A DNA stretch of 64,000 bases from Edwardsiella tarda ATCC 15947 = NBRC 105688. GTDB taxonomy: Bacteria; Pseudomonadota; Gammaproteobacteria; Enterobacterales; Enterobacteriaceae. The position numbers and the translations under genes are program-made. This document shows, piece after piece, positions 11,517 to 19,885 of this stretch. The notes under the pieces were generated by a model. It did not search any database. It saw nothing but the letters and a program-made list of their open reading frames with translations, and was not told where the DNA came from. The DNA lies in contig NZ_CP084506.1 in assembly GCF_003113495.2 (NCBI RefSeq), forward strand, positions 1,550,001-1,614,000, read 5' to 3'. Position 1 is the stretch's first letter, and every line of letters starts with the position of its first letter.

Positions 11517-12422
11517 TTATTCCGCGGCGACGCGTTGCGCGATATCACGCAAGCGTGCCAGCTGATCGGTGAGGGTTGGGCTTTCATCCAGGCTGTTGAC
11601 GAAATTCCACAGGTAGGTCATGACGGCATAAACATGGCCCGCCGCGATTTGGGATTGGCGGCTCAGTAAGGCGATCGCGAGGAGAAAGAGCAGGGCCGCG
11701 CCGATGCCGACGATGAGGTAGGCCAGCGACTCGCGATCCGAGATAGCCACCCGCAGCCGCGCCAGGATCTGGTAGTGGCGCGTGAGTCCGTGGGGGGAGG
11801 GGCCGCCGATGAGCCCGGCTTCGCGCTCCAAGCGATCGTGTAGGCGCCGATGCAGGCGTTGATTGCCTTGTGCGTAGGCGGGTAGCAGCAAGAATCCGAG
11901 CATCATCACCCCTAGGCTGGCCAGTCCGAGCCAGAATTCGAGCGCCAACAGTATCGTCACCGCACCGATGAGCGCGATCAGGCTGGTCATCAGCAAGGGG
12001 AGATGGCGTTCGAAGAAGTCGATGAATTCGCGCGCGAGGGTGACCCGGGCGATGATAGTGGAGGGCGTCTCCCGTCGCTGGCGTTGGGCGAGGATGACCG
12101 ATACGGCCAGTGTGCTAGAGAGCCGGGTGAAGGTACGGGTATCCACGGATCGGCGCAGTGCGCCGATCAGCCAGAAGAGCAGAATGATCAGTGCGTAACT
12201 GGACGCCTTGAGCCCCTCGCCCTGGATGATGGCATCGATGGCAAAACCGGCGAAGAGTGGATAGGTCACCAACAGCAGATTTTCTAGGGTGATCAGGGCG
12301 AACGTGACGAGCAGGGCGAGCGGGTTACGGCGGGCGATGCTCAGCAACGTGTGGCGTGCGCTGGGCGAGGCGTGGGGGAGCACACCGCGCGCGGCATGAG
12401 GAGCGTGAGTCGGCGGCGTCAT
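11517..12422 (-). CDS. ABC transporter six-transmembrane-domain protein without ATPase domain
   Basis: 301 residues resembling the membrane half of an ABC exporter (ABC_membrane fold). Hydrophobic segments lie at about 35-55, 75-90, 150-185 and 235-255. No Walker A, signature or Walker B motif is present, and no separate ATPase gene adjoins it. It is the promoter-proximal gene of the unit with the amine oxidase and TetR regulator. Such stand-alone six-helix proteins exist but their function is unclear: either an orphan half that pairs with an ATPase elsewhere or a repurposed membrane protein. AGGAAA precedes the ATG. Confidence 0.75.
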   Translation of the reverse strand: MTPPTHAPHAARGVLPHASPSARHTLLSIARRNPLALLVTFALITLENLLLVTYPLFAGFAIDAIIQGEGLKASSYALIILLFWLIGALRRSVDTRTFTRLSSTLAVSVILAQRQRRETPSTIIARVTLAREFIDFFERHLPLLMTSLIALIGAVTILLALEFWLGLASLGVMMLGFLLLPAYAQGNQRLHRRLHDRLEREAGLIGGPSPHGLTRHYQILARLRVAISDRESLAYLIVGIGAALLFLLAIALLSRQSQIAAGHVYAVMTYLWNFVNSLDESPTLTDQLARLRDIAQRVAAE

Positions 12423-12460
12423 GGGATTTCCTCGCAGTTGCCTCTAGGCTGAGCGGGTGA

Positions 12461-12489
12461 AAATTACTTGAGCGATCGCTCAAAGTCAA
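12461..12489 (-). promoter_or_regulatory. Sigma70-type promoter with palindromic operator in its spacer
   Basis: On the minus strand TTGACT (12484-12489) is separated by exactly 17 bp from TAATTT (12461-12466). The spacer is almost entirely the perfect palindrome TTGAGCGATCGCTCAA (12468-12483). A repressor on this palindrome would sit between -35 and -10. The promoter faces the ABC protein, amine oxidase and TetR genes. That the TetR protein binds here is inferred from context and the TetR-like form of the site. Confidence 0.75.
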
Positions 12490-12496
12490 TCATTTG

Positions 12497-12512
12497 TTGA
12501 GCGATTGCTCAA
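12497..12512. promoter_or_regulatory. Second operator copy
   Basis: TTGAGCGATTGCTCAA differs from the promoter palindrome at one base. It lies upstream of the -35 element, 29 bp centre to centre from the first copy, so the two sites are on nearly the same or slightly offset DNA face. Two copies suggest cooperative binding or double control. Confidence 0.65.
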
Positions 12513-12580
12513 TTTGGTGGGGATGACGCCATCGAGGAGGGCAACATGAAGGAAGAGGCGAGGGTCTGGTGAGCGTAAGC

Positions 12581-12605
12581 GCGTTCGGCGTGGCAGGCCG
12601 AACGC
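12581..12605. terminator. Hairpin downstream of the flavin reductase gene
   Basis: GCGTTCGGC and GCCGAACGC pair over nine bases around a seven-base loop, just beyond the stop of the minus-strand reductase gene. No clear T run is present on either strand. Confidence 0.5.
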
Positions 12606-12614
12606 GTAAGCGAC

Positions 12615-13571
12615 TTAGGTCGAGCCAGCGTGCAGTGCTCGGCAGGCATGCGGCAGAGCGCGTAGGACTTGCTTTACCAGCGAGATTTCTTCGGAGCTGA
12701 AATCGGCCAATACCTGTTGTTGGCGTTGCTGAGCGACGTCACGCAACAGCGCGGCTTGCGCCATGCCGGCCGACGTTAGGTGATAATCCCCATCGCGCGT
12801 TGTCACCAGCCCCTTGCGGCGTAGCACCTCCTCCGCCTCGTTGATCGCCTGTGCTGGCATTGCGACTTCGTGCAATAACTGATCCAGTGACATCTTATGA
12901 GTACTATCCAGAACCAGCAACATGCGTGCCTCGCTGATGCGTAGCCCACAGGCATATTGGTGCGGTTGGTAGTAGGTTTGGTAACTGCGTAGGGCCTGGG
13001 TGAGGAGATAGTAGATGTTGTCCTCGAGCGGCATCGACTCCGCGCCGGGTGCCGGGGATTCCTCGACGGAGCGCGGATAGGGCAGCACCAGCGAATAAGC
13101 GCCTTGGCAGTACAGCAGTGGAGCGCGCCCGAAGTCGTCGAAGGTGACGACCTTGCCAATCAAGATCCAGTGATCACCGGCATCGATCTGTTGGTACTTT
13201 TCGCACTGGAAACGGGCGGCGCAGTCATGCAGTAACGGTATATCGGCGATGCCGCGTGCATATTCCAGTCCCGCGAACTTATTTTCTGCCGGGCGCGCAA
13301 AGCGGTTGGAAAGCGCGATCTGATCGGCGGCGAGAATATTCACGGCGAAGTGGCTGGCCTGAGCGAAGTGTGGATAGCTGCCAGCACGCTTATCGATGCT
13401 CCATAAGATCAAGGGGGGATCGAGTGAAACGGAGTTAAAGCTGTTGACCGTCATGCCGACATCGACGCCGTCGAGGCCGGCGGTGGTGATTACGGTTACG
13501 CCGGTGGCAAAGTTTCCCAGCACCTGACGCAAGGCGCGTGGGTCGAGGCAATTCCCTGTAGTCTGCATCAT
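12615..13571 (-). CDS. 4-hydroxyphenylacetate 3-monooxygenase, reductase component (C1 type)
   Basis: Supplies reduced flavin to the oxygenase encoded next to it. It has 318 residues with two parts: a flavin reductase domain (about 10-165, with GNFATGVTVITT, NSFNSVSLDPPLILWSIDK and GDHWILIGKV) and a MarR-like helical domain (about 180-310). This layout, and much of the sequence, matches the Acinetobacter baumannii HPAH C1 protein, whose extra domain binds 4-hydroxyphenylacetate and relieves auto-inhibition. E. coli HpaC is only about 170 residues and lacks it. The start at 13571 follows GAGG; a GTG lies one codon upstream. Confidence 0.9.
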   Translation of the reverse strand: MMQTTGNCLDPRALRQVLGNFATGVTVITTAGLDGVDVGMTVNSFNSVSLDPPLILWSIDKRAGSYPHFAQASHFAVNILAADQIALSNRFARPAENKFAGLEYARGIADIPLLHDCAARFQCEKYQQIDAGDHWILIGKVVTFDDFGRAPLLYCQGAYSLVLPYPRSVEESPAPGAESMPLEDNIYYLLTQALRSYQTYYQPHQYACGLRISEARMLLVLDSTHKMSLDQLLHEVAMPAQAINEAEEVLRRKGLVTTRDGDYHLTSAGMAQAALLRDVAQQRQQQVLADFSSEEISLVKQVLRALPHACRALHAGST

Positions 13572-13588
13572 CACAACATCCTCGGTGG

Positions 13589-14761
13589 TTAAACCATGCT
13601 GGGATCGGGGTCTAGCCCCATCAGTTCACGCCCCAGGATCTGGGCGCAGACATCGTAATCGGTGTAGGCGTGGGCACCGGTCATGTGGGCGTCGCGGAAC
13701 AGGCGTTGCATTTCGTTATCACTCAACCAGCTGGTGGCGCCGGCGGCGCAGAATAAGCGATCCACGGCGGCGATACACATCTTCACCGCATAGGCCTGAT
13801 TGGTGCGCCAGAAGGCTAACTCGGAGCGGGTCGGATAGCGATGCTGACGGCCAAATGCGGCGTGCTCCTGCCAGGTCTTCTCCAGGAAGGCGCGAGCGGC
13901 GGCGACCTGATGAGTCGATTCAGCCAGGCGCATCAAGGCCGGTGTGGCGGTGCCGACACGGGCGCCGGTGTAGGCGCGTACGCGATTCTGGGTCTTCTCT
14001 TTAAAGGCAACGAGCATGCGTTCGGCGATCCCTAAGCCGATGGCGGCGAAGCCACAGGCGAAGTAGGGGCGATAGGGGGCATAGTAGAGGTCACTCTCCG
14101 GATAGAGCCCAAAGCCGCGCGAGCGTCCCTCCATCATGTTCTTCGCGATCTCGATACGGTGCTCGGGAATAAACGTGTTTTCGATGATCAGCGTCTTCGA
14201 TCCGCTGCCGCTCATGCCGCTGGCGTACCAGTCATCGCGGATCTGGTACTCCTGACGAGGGATCACGCCGAAACAGTAGATTTTCTCGCCCATGGCATCG
14301 ATACGATTGAAACCCACGATCGCCCAGTCGGCGTGGTCGCAGCCGCTGCTCCAGCCCATTTCACCGCTGAGATAGACGCCGCCGTCGCCCTCTTCTATGC
14401 GACCGAATGGGGCGATGCTGCTACTGGCGGTGGCATCGGGATTGGTGCCCCAGATTTCATCCTGTAAGCGTTGGGAAAACATTGCTAATTGATGGCTATG
14501 GGTACAGAGCAAACTGAAGGCCCAAGCCGTGCCACCGCAGGCGCCTGCCAGCGCGGCGACGCAGTCGGTGAACTGCGGTAGCGACATCTCCAGGCCGCCA
14601 TAGGTCTTGGGTTGGAACATGCGATGCATACCGATGCCTTTTAGCAAGGCGATGTTCTCTGCCGGGACACGGCGTTCGCGCTCAGCTAGCGTGGCATTGG
14701 CAGCAATCTGCGGCAAAATCGGACGTAACTTGTCCAGCATGGGGTTGTCGGTGGTCATCAT
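13589..14761 (-). CDS. 4-hydroxyphenylacetate 3-monooxygenase, oxygenase component (C2 type)
   Basis: Uses reduced flavin and oxygen to hydroxylate 4-hydroxyphenylacetate to homoprotocatechuate. It has 390 residues with the acyl-CoA-dehydrogenase-like fold of group D flavin monooxygenases. Blocks such as FQPKTYGGLEMSLPQF, GTAWAFSLLCTHSHQLAMFS, ATASSSIAPFG, GWSSGCDHADWAIVGFNR and the tail GRELMGLDPDPSMV match A. baumannii C2, which is longer at the N-terminus. It is unrelated to E. coli HpaB. AGGAG lies eight bases before the ATG. The reductase gene follows 17 bp downstream, in the same transcript. Confidence 0.92.
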   Translation of the reverse strand: MMTTDNPMLDKLRPILPQIAANATLAERERRVPAENIALLKGIGMHRMFQPKTYGGLEMSLPQFTDCVAALAGACGGTAWAFSLLCTHSHQLAMFSQRLQDEIWGTNPDATASSSIAPFGRIEEGDGGVYLSGEMGWSSGCDHADWAIVGFNRIDAMGEKIYCFGVIPRQEYQIRDDWYASGMSGSGSKTLIIENTFIPEHRIEIAKNMMEGRSRGFGLYPESDLYYAPYRPYFACGFAAIGLGIAERMLVAFKEKTQNRVRAYTGARVGTATPALMRLAESTHQVAAARAFLEKTWQEHAAFGRQHRYPTRSELAFWRTNQAYAVKMCIAAVDRLFCAAGATSWLSDNEMQRLFRDAHMTGAHAYTDYDVCAQILGRELMGLDPDPSMV

Positions 14762-15128
14762 CGCTCAGGCTCCTTTGATTGAGTAAGCGTGCTATGCAGT
14801 CGCGTGGCGTCGGCGATAGGCCGGGTAAGCCTATGCGTTCATCCGTGTCGATGGGGCACGGTTACCGATTATGGGGAGTAATAAGTTTAATGAAATGTAA
14901 AATTCAGGTAAAAACTTGTACTTTTCCCTAGCAGCGATAGAAGTGTGATCATGATGGGGAATTCTGCTGCAACGGGTTATTTACCTGAGGGCGTGAAGTG
15001 ATAGGCAAGGTGCTCGCCACGACACTGTTAATAGTATGTTATTTTTTTGGTGTGATTGTTCGTGGCGGCGGAGGGACGGCGGACGTCTGACCGTTTCCGT
15101 TATATCGCCGCCGTATGGGGAGGTCGTC
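14762..15128. other. Intergenic region between hydroxylase genes and hpaR
   Basis: These 367 bases hold no gene. The clearest promoter for the hydroxylase pair is on the minus strand: TTTACC (14907-14912), 17 bp, then TAAACT (14884-14889), leaving a leader of roughly 115 bases. In E. coli the hydroxylase promoter is activated by HpaA, so an HpaA site is expected near 14915-14960, but I cannot identify one by eye. Confidence 0.45.
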
Positions 15129-15602
15129 TCAATCTTGGGGTTCAAGGTGAGGAGTATCGTCGGATATTTTCTCTTGTCCCGTCTGCTGGCGCGTGCCCAG
15201 GGCAATAAACGCTTCCAGCAACGTTGTCAGTTGCGCCATTTTTTCGCTGGAGAAGGCGCGTTCGATGGCTTGGTATTCCGCCTCAATCTGCGCGCGAGCC
15301 TGCTCATACAACGTCTGTCCCTGCTGGCTGAGGGAGACATATAACTTGCGCTGATCGTTGACAGGTTTCAGGCGAAAGATCAGCCCGTCCCGCTCCATCC
15401 GTGACAGGATCCCGGTCAAACTGGGACGTAATATACAAGCTTGGCTGGCCAATTGATGGAAATCGACAGAATGATTCCCAGCCAAGACACGGATCACACG
15501 CCACTGCTGCTCGGTTAAGTTGTAGCGTTTCAATATCGGGCGGAAGAAACCCATCGCGCTTTCGCGTGCCTGTAACAGAGCGATGGTCAGTGACTCATGC
15601 AT
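15129..15602 (-). CDS. hpaR: Homoprotocatechuate degradation repressor HpaR (MarR family)
   Basis: MarR-family repressor of the meta-cleavage operon, relieved by hydroxyphenylacetates. It has 157 residues, close to enterobacterial HpaR. The winged helix covers about residues 30-105, with LTEQQWRVIRVLAGNHSVDF, the recognition helix ACILRPSLTGILSRMERDGLI, and the wing KPVNDQRKLYVSLS. It is divergent from hpaG1, and the shared region contains candidate inverted repeats. The gene ends 367 bp upstream of the hydroxylase pair, which is transcribed the same way. Confidence 0.92.
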   Translation of the reverse strand: MHESLTIALLQARESAMGFFRPILKRYNLTEQQWRVIRVLAGNHSVDFHQLASQACILRPSLTGILSRMERDGLIFRLKPVNDQRKLYVSLSQQGQTLYEQARAQIEAEYQAIERAFSSEKMAQLTTLLEAFIALGTRQQTGQEKISDDTPHLEPQD

Positions 15603-15743
15603 AGTTCTTCAATCCATTCAATCGTTCGTTAGGCGCCTACCGGTCGCCATATACCCCTCAGCCTTCTTCCGATTGTAGCCTAGTCACTCTCTCGATGCCC
15701 GCCATTCCTCACCACCCATGATCGTTAATAGGTTAATGAAATT

Positions 15744-15770
15744 AATGCTGCGCGCATTGGTTAATATTAA
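15744..15770. promoter_or_regulatory. Candidate HpaR operator repeats
   Basis: Two inverted repeats lie side by side in the hpaR-hpaG1 gap: AATGC-TGCGC-GCATT (15744-15758) and the perfect palindrome TTAATATTAA (15761-15770). MarR proteins bind such short dyads and HpaR controls divergent promoters in E. coli. The assignment is by position only. Confidence 0.4.
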
Positions 15771-15854
15771 GTTAATAACGATGCACTAAAACACTGTGAA
15801 GATATATCTATCTGCATGATAACAAAGAATTAATTTAATAAAATGTAAATACAA

Positions 15855-15902
15855 TGTTATCGAGATCACAGTTTTGCGCGTGGCGGTTGTTTAAAACGCG
15901 TA
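15855..15902 (+). promoter_or_regulatory. CRP site and likely hpaG promoter
   Basis: TGTTA-N6-TCACA at 15855-15870 matches the CRP consensus at nine of ten bases. TTTAAA at 15890-15895 could be a -10 element, which would place the start near 15902 and the CRP site near -40, the class II position. This would make aromatic catabolism sensitive to glucose, as in E. coli W. The start site is inferred. Confidence 0.6.
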
Positions 15903-15981
15903 CAGCGTGTAAAAGGATTTCATTAATATGTTAACAATAAGCCTGTCACGCCCCGTTATGTGCAAGCTAAAGGAGAGAGGA

Positions 15982-16620
15982 ATGGAAGGCACCGTCTTTG
16001 CTGTCGCCCTGAACCATCGCAGTCAACTGGCTGCCTGGGATGCACAGTTTCACTCGCCCCCCTATCAGGAGCCACCTAAGACGCCGGTGTGGTTTATTAA
16101 ACCTCGTAACACGGTCATCCCCAGTGGCGCGGCGATCCCACATCCTGCCGGTGAACAGGTGTTAAGCGGCGCTACGTTGGCGCTGGTGGTGGGGCGGCGA
16201 GCACATCAGGTCAGTGTGCAGCAGGCGGCAGAATTTATCGCAGGCTTTGCCCTCGCCAATGAGGTCAGCTTGCCGGAATCCAGCTTCTATCGGCCCGCCA
16301 TCAAGGCTAAATGTCGTGATGGTTTCTGTCCGCTGGGTGACTGGGTGGTACTGCCTGCCGAGCAAATAGCGACGTTGACGATCATTACTGCAATCAATGA
16401 TGTTGAGGTTGACCGTTGGTCGACGGCCGATCTGCTGCGTTCCGCGCCGCAGTTGCTGAGTGCATTGAGTGACTTTGCTACCTTGCAACCCGGCGATGTG
16501 ATCCTACTTGGTACACCCCAACAGCGGGTGACCATTAAACCCGGCGATCGCGTCAGCGTACGGGCGGCCGGCTTTCCCACGTTGGAGAATCTCGTGGTCA
16601 CACAGGGAGATGCGGCATGA
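15982..16620 (+). CDS. hpaG1: HpaG N-terminal-half homologue (HpaG1)
   Basis: Fumarylacetoacetate-hydrolase fold protein of 212 residues, equivalent to the first half of the fused E. coli HpaG (429 residues). HpaG decarboxylates and isomerises the ring-cleavage product (OPET decarboxylase/HHDD isomerase). The core shows PVWFIKPRNTVIPSGAAI, ANEVSLPESSFYRPAIKAKCRDGFCPLGDW and PGDVILLGTP. The ATG at 15982 is preceded by AGGAGAG; an upstream frame start would add 18 residues with no homology. It overlaps hpaG2 by four bases, so the two halves are separate but coupled genes. Confidence 0.9.
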   Translation: MEGTVFAVALNHRSQLAAWDAQFHSPPYQEPPKTPVWFIKPRNTVIPSGAAIPHPAGEQVLSGATLALVVGRRAHQVSVQQAAEFIAGFALANEVSLPESSFYRPAIKAKCRDGFCPLGDWVVLPAEQIATLTIITAINDVEVDRWSTADLLRSAPQLLSALSDFATLQPGDVILLGTPQQRVTIKPGDRVSVRAAGFPTLENLVVTQGDAA

Positions 16621-17384
16621 GGCAGGCGCGTATTCAGTATCAAGGCGAGATTTTGTCAGTCCGCGTGGACCAACAGCAGCGCGTAGTGTTGGCGGACGGG
16701 ACCACCCTCGGCGCCGAGCAGGTGCAGTGGCTGCCGCCCGTGACCGGCGGCACGTTATTCGCATTAGGGCTTAACTATGCCGACCATGCTAGCGAACTGG
16801 CATTCCAGGCACCGGAGGAACCGCTGGTATTCATCAAGGCGGCGAATACGTTGACCGGTCATAACCAGGTGTCTGTACGACCAGATAATCTGGACTACAT
16901 GCACTATGAGGCGGAGTTGGTGGTGGTGATCGGCCGACGCGCGTGCCGCGTTTCAGCGGCACAGGCGATGGAGTATGTCGCGGGTTACACCGTGTGTAAC
17001 GACTACGCCGTACGCGATTATCTCGAGAACTACTATCGCCCGAATCTACGCGTGAAGAGTCGCGATACCTTGACGCCGATCGGCCCTTGGATCGTGGCGC
17101 GCGAGGCGGTGCCCGATCCTCATAACCTGACGCTCAGCACCTGGGTTAACGGTGAGTTGCGTCAACGTGGCAACACGGGCGACATGATTTTCTCCATTCC
17201 CTACCTGATCGCTTACCTGAGTGAATTTATCACCCTGCAACCCGGTGACATGATCGCCACGGGTACGCCGAAGGGATTGGCCGATGTCCGGCCCGGTGAC
17301 GAGGTGGTGGTCGAGGTGGAGGGCGTTGCGCGTTTGAGTAACCGTATCGTCAGTGAGGCCGAGTACAAGGAGATCGCAGGATGA
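16617..17384 (+). CDS. hpaG2: HpaG C-terminal-half homologue (HpaG2)
   Basis: Second FAH-fold subunit, 255 residues, matching the C-terminal half of fused HpaG. The metal-binding acidic motif is visible in LDYMHYEAELVVVIGRRA (EAE), with the family blocks FALGLNYADHASEL, VKSRDTLTPIGPWIV and PGDMIATGTPKGLADVRPGD. It likely forms a heteromeric enzyme with HpaG1, converting the CHM-derived intermediate to 2-hydroxyhepta-2,4-diene-1,7-dioate. It starts inside the hpaG1 stop and ends inside the hpaE start. Confidence 0.92.
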   Translation: MRQARIQYQGEILSVRVDQQQRVVLADGTTLGAEQVQWLPPVTGGTLFALGLNYADHASELAFQAPEEPLVFIKAANTLTGHNQVSVRPDNLDYMHYEAELVVVIGRRACRVSAAQAMEYVAGYTVCNDYAVRDYLENYYRPNLRVKSRDTLTPIGPWIVAREAVPDPHNLTLSTWVNGELRQRGNTGDMIFSIPYLIAYLSEFITLQPGDMIATGTPKGLADVRPGDEVVVEVEGVARLSNRIVSEAEYKEIAG

Positions 17385-18847
17385 AACGTATTAACCATTG
17401 GATTAACGGTAAGAATGTCGCTGGTCAGGATTACTTCACGACCCTCGATCCGGCGACGGGCGACGTCTTGGCGGAAGTGGCCGCGGGTGATCAGACCGAG
17501 ATTGCGCAGGCTGTCGCCGCCGCTAAACAGGCCTTCCCCAAGTGGGCCAATCTGCCGATGAAGCAGCGTGCCCGTCTGATGCGGCGTCTCGGATCATTGA
17601 TCGATCAAGAGGTAGCGGCGATCGCCGAGCTGGAGACGCGCGATACGGGTTTACCGATCCAGCAGACCAAAAACGTCTTGATCCCACGCGCCTCGCATAA
17701 CTTCGATTTCTTCGCCGAGATCTGTCAGCAGATGAATGGCCGTACCTATCCCGTCGACGACCAGATGCTGAATTACACCTTGGTTCAGCCGGTCGGCGTG
17801 TGCGCGTTGGTGTCGCCATGGAACGTGCCGTTTATGACGGCGACCTGGAAGGTCGCGCCTTGTCTGGCATTGGGTAATACCGCGGTATTGAAGATGTCTG
17901 AGTTGTCACCGTTGAGTGCCGATCGTCTCGGGGCGTTGGCGCTGGAGGCGGGTATTCCTGCCGGCGTCTTGAATGTGGTTCAGGGGTATGGCGCCACGGC
18001 GGGCGATGCCTTGGTGCGTCATCCCGATGTGCGCGCCATCTCCTTCACCGGCGGCACCGCCACCGGGCGTGCCATCATGAGGAGTGCTGGCCTGAAGAAG
18101 TACTCCATGGAGTTGGGGGGAAAGTCACCGGTGTTGATCTTTGCTGACGCCGATATCGAGCGTGCGCTGGATGCCGCGTTATTCACCATCTTCTCCATCA
18201 ACGGTGAGCGTTGCACCGCGGGTTCACGCATCTTCATCCAGCAGCAGATCTACCCGGAGTTCGTTCGGCGTTTCGCCGAGCGTGCCAACCGCTTGCGGGT
18301 CGGTGATCCACGAGATCCGCAGACACAGGTCGGCGCACTGATCAGTCGCCAGCATTGGGAGAAGGTCTCCGGTTATATCCGTCTTGGCATCGAAGAGGGG
18401 GCCACGCTGTTGGCCGGGGGACCGGAGAAGCCCAGTGATTTACCCGCGCATCTGCGTCAGGGCAACTTCTTGCGCCCGACGGTGTTGGCCGATGTCGACA
18501 ATCGCATGCGAGTCGCTCAGGAGGAGATCTTCGGACCGGTAGCTTGCCTGCTGCCGTTTAAAGACGAGGCGGAGGGATTGCGTCTGGCCAACGCTGTCGA
18601 GTATGGCCTGGCCTCTTACATCTGGACCCAGGATATCGGCAAGGCTCATCGCCTAGCACGCAGCATAGAGGCGGGCATGGTGTTCATCAATACCCAGAAT
18701 GTGCGCGATCTACGCCAACCTTTCGGCGGGGTAAAGGCCTCCGGTACTGGGCGTGAAGGTGGGGAGTACAGCTTCGAGGTGTTCGCCGAAATGAAGAACG
18801 TCTGTCTCTCTCTCGGGGATCATCCGATTCCGCGTTGGGGAGTATGA
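17381..18847 (+). CDS. hpaE: 5-carboxymethyl-2-hydroxymuconate semialdehyde dehydrogenase HpaE
   Basis: NAD-dependent aldehyde dehydrogenase, 488 residues as in E. coli. It oxidises the semialdehyde made by HpaD to 5-carboxymethyl-2-hydroxymuconate. The catalytic base is E244 in YSMELGGKSP and the nucleophile is C278 in NGERCTAGSR; the NAD-fold block SFTGGTATGR precedes them. The ATGA overlap with hpaG2 shows coupling. A 161-bp non-coding gap follows before hpaD; nothing recognisable lies in it. Confidence 0.95.
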   Translation: MKRINHWINGKNVAGQDYFTTLDPATGDVLAEVAAGDQTEIAQAVAAAKQAFPKWANLPMKQRARLMRRLGSLIDQEVAAIAELETRDTGLPIQQTKNVLIPRASHNFDFFAEICQQMNGRTYPVDDQMLNYTLVQPVGVCALVSPWNVPFMTATWKVAPCLALGNTAVLKMSELSPLSADRLGALALEAGIPAGVLNVVQGYGATAGDALVRHPDVRAISFTGGTATGRAIMRSAGLKKYSMELGGKSPVLIFADADIERALDAALFTIFSINGERCTAGSRIFIQQQIYPEFVRRFAERANRLRVGDPRDPQTQVGALISRQHWEKVSGYIRLGIEEGATLLAGGPEKPSDLPAHLRQGNFLRPTVLADVDNRMRVAQEEIFGPVACLLPFKDEAEGLRLANAVEYGLASYIWTQDIGKAHRLARSIEAGMVFINTQNVRDLRQPFGGVKASGTGREGGEYSFEVFAEMKNVCLSLGDHPIPRWGV

Positions 18848-19008
18848 GAGGTGACGTCGTTGTCGGTCGACGAGGGGCGTTGCTGGCGTCACTCGCTCGC
18901 CGACGGGTGTGTTGCCTGGGAAGGGCGTAGCGGGCGGCGTCCTTCATCAACCGGGAGCAATGCGTTCTATCACAACTACATACGCACCGTACTTTCAGGA
19001 GAAATCAT

Positions 19009-19869
19009 ATGGGACAGTTAGCGTTAGCCGCCAAGATCACCCACGTGCCGTCAATGTACCTGTCGGAATTGCCGGGAAAACACCAGGGGTGTCGTCAGGC
19101 GGCGATCGAGGGGCATAAAGAGATCGGCCGCCGTTGCCGCGAGTTGGGCGTCGACACCATCATCGTGTTCGATACCCACTGGCTGGTCAACAGCGCCTAC
19201 CACATCAATTGTAGCGCCCACTTCTCTGGGGTCTATACCAGCCATGAGCTGCCGCATTTTATTCGCGATATGCCCTATGAGTATGACGGTAACCCCGAAC
19301 TGGGCCAACTGATTGCCGACGAGGCGTGTCGTCTCGGCGTTCGTGCCCAGGCCCACAATATCGCCAGCCTGGCGCTGGAGTACGGCACGCTGGTGCCGAT
19401 GCGCTATATGAATGCCGATCGTCACTTTAAGGTGATCTCCATCTCCGCCTTTTGTACCGTCCATGACTTCGCCGACAGTCGCAAGATGGGCGAGGCGATC
19501 GCCAAAGCCATCGAACAGTACGCCGGTAAGGTAGCGGTGCTGGCGAGCGGTTCGTTATCACACCGTTTTATTGATGATCAACGGGCCGAACAAGGAATGC
19601 ACAGTTATACCCGTGAGTTCGATCGTCAGATGGATGAACGGGTGGTCAAATTGTGGAAAGAGGGGCGTTTCGACGAGTTTTGCGCCATGTTGCCGGAGTA
19701 TGCCCACTACTGTTTCGGCGAGGGCAACATGCATGACACGGTGATGTTGCTTGGCCTATTAGGCTGGGATCGGTATGACGGACAGGTCGAGTTCGTCACT
19801 GAGTTATTCGCCAGTTCAGGTACCGGCCAAGTGAATGCGGTATTCCCGTTGCCGGCGGTGGCTGCCTAG
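19009..19869 (+). CDS. hpaD: Homoprotocatechuate 2,3-dioxygenase HpaD (LigB type)
   Basis: Extradiol ring-cleaving dioxygenase that opens 3,4-dihydroxyphenylacetate, the central step of the pathway. It has 286 residues and belongs to the LigB (type III) family, like E. coli HpaD. Metal-ligand-type histidines appear in KITHVPSMYLSE (near H13), FDTHWLVNSAYHI and LASGSLSHRF. An AGGAG stretch precedes the ATG. It is separated from hpaE by 161 bp, unlike the tight spacing elsewhere, so a secondary promoter is possible but not evident. Confidence 0.94.
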   Translation: MGQLALAAKITHVPSMYLSELPGKHQGCRQAAIEGHKEIGRRCRELGVDTIIVFDTHWLVNSAYHINCSAHFSGVYTSHELPHFIRDMPYEYDGNPELGQLIADEACRLGVRAQAHNIASLALEYGTLVPMRYMNADRHFKVISISAFCTVHDFADSRKMGEAIAKAIEQYAGKVAVLASGSLSHRFIDDQRAEQGMHSYTREFDRQMDERVVKLWKEGRFDEFCAMLPEYAHYCFGEGNMHDTVMLLGLLGWDRYDGQVEFVTELFASSGTGQVNAVFPLPAVAA

Positions 19870-19885
19870 TCCGCGAGGAGTCGAT

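Noticed and set aside
13589..14761. Acyl-CoA dehydrogenase as function
   Set aside because: The fold is similar, but the residues and neighbour match the C2 oxygenase of 4-hydroxyphenylacetate hydroxylase.
18848..19008. Regulatory element in the hpaE-hpaD gap
   Set aside because: I looked for hairpins, promoters and short frames and found nothing convincing.
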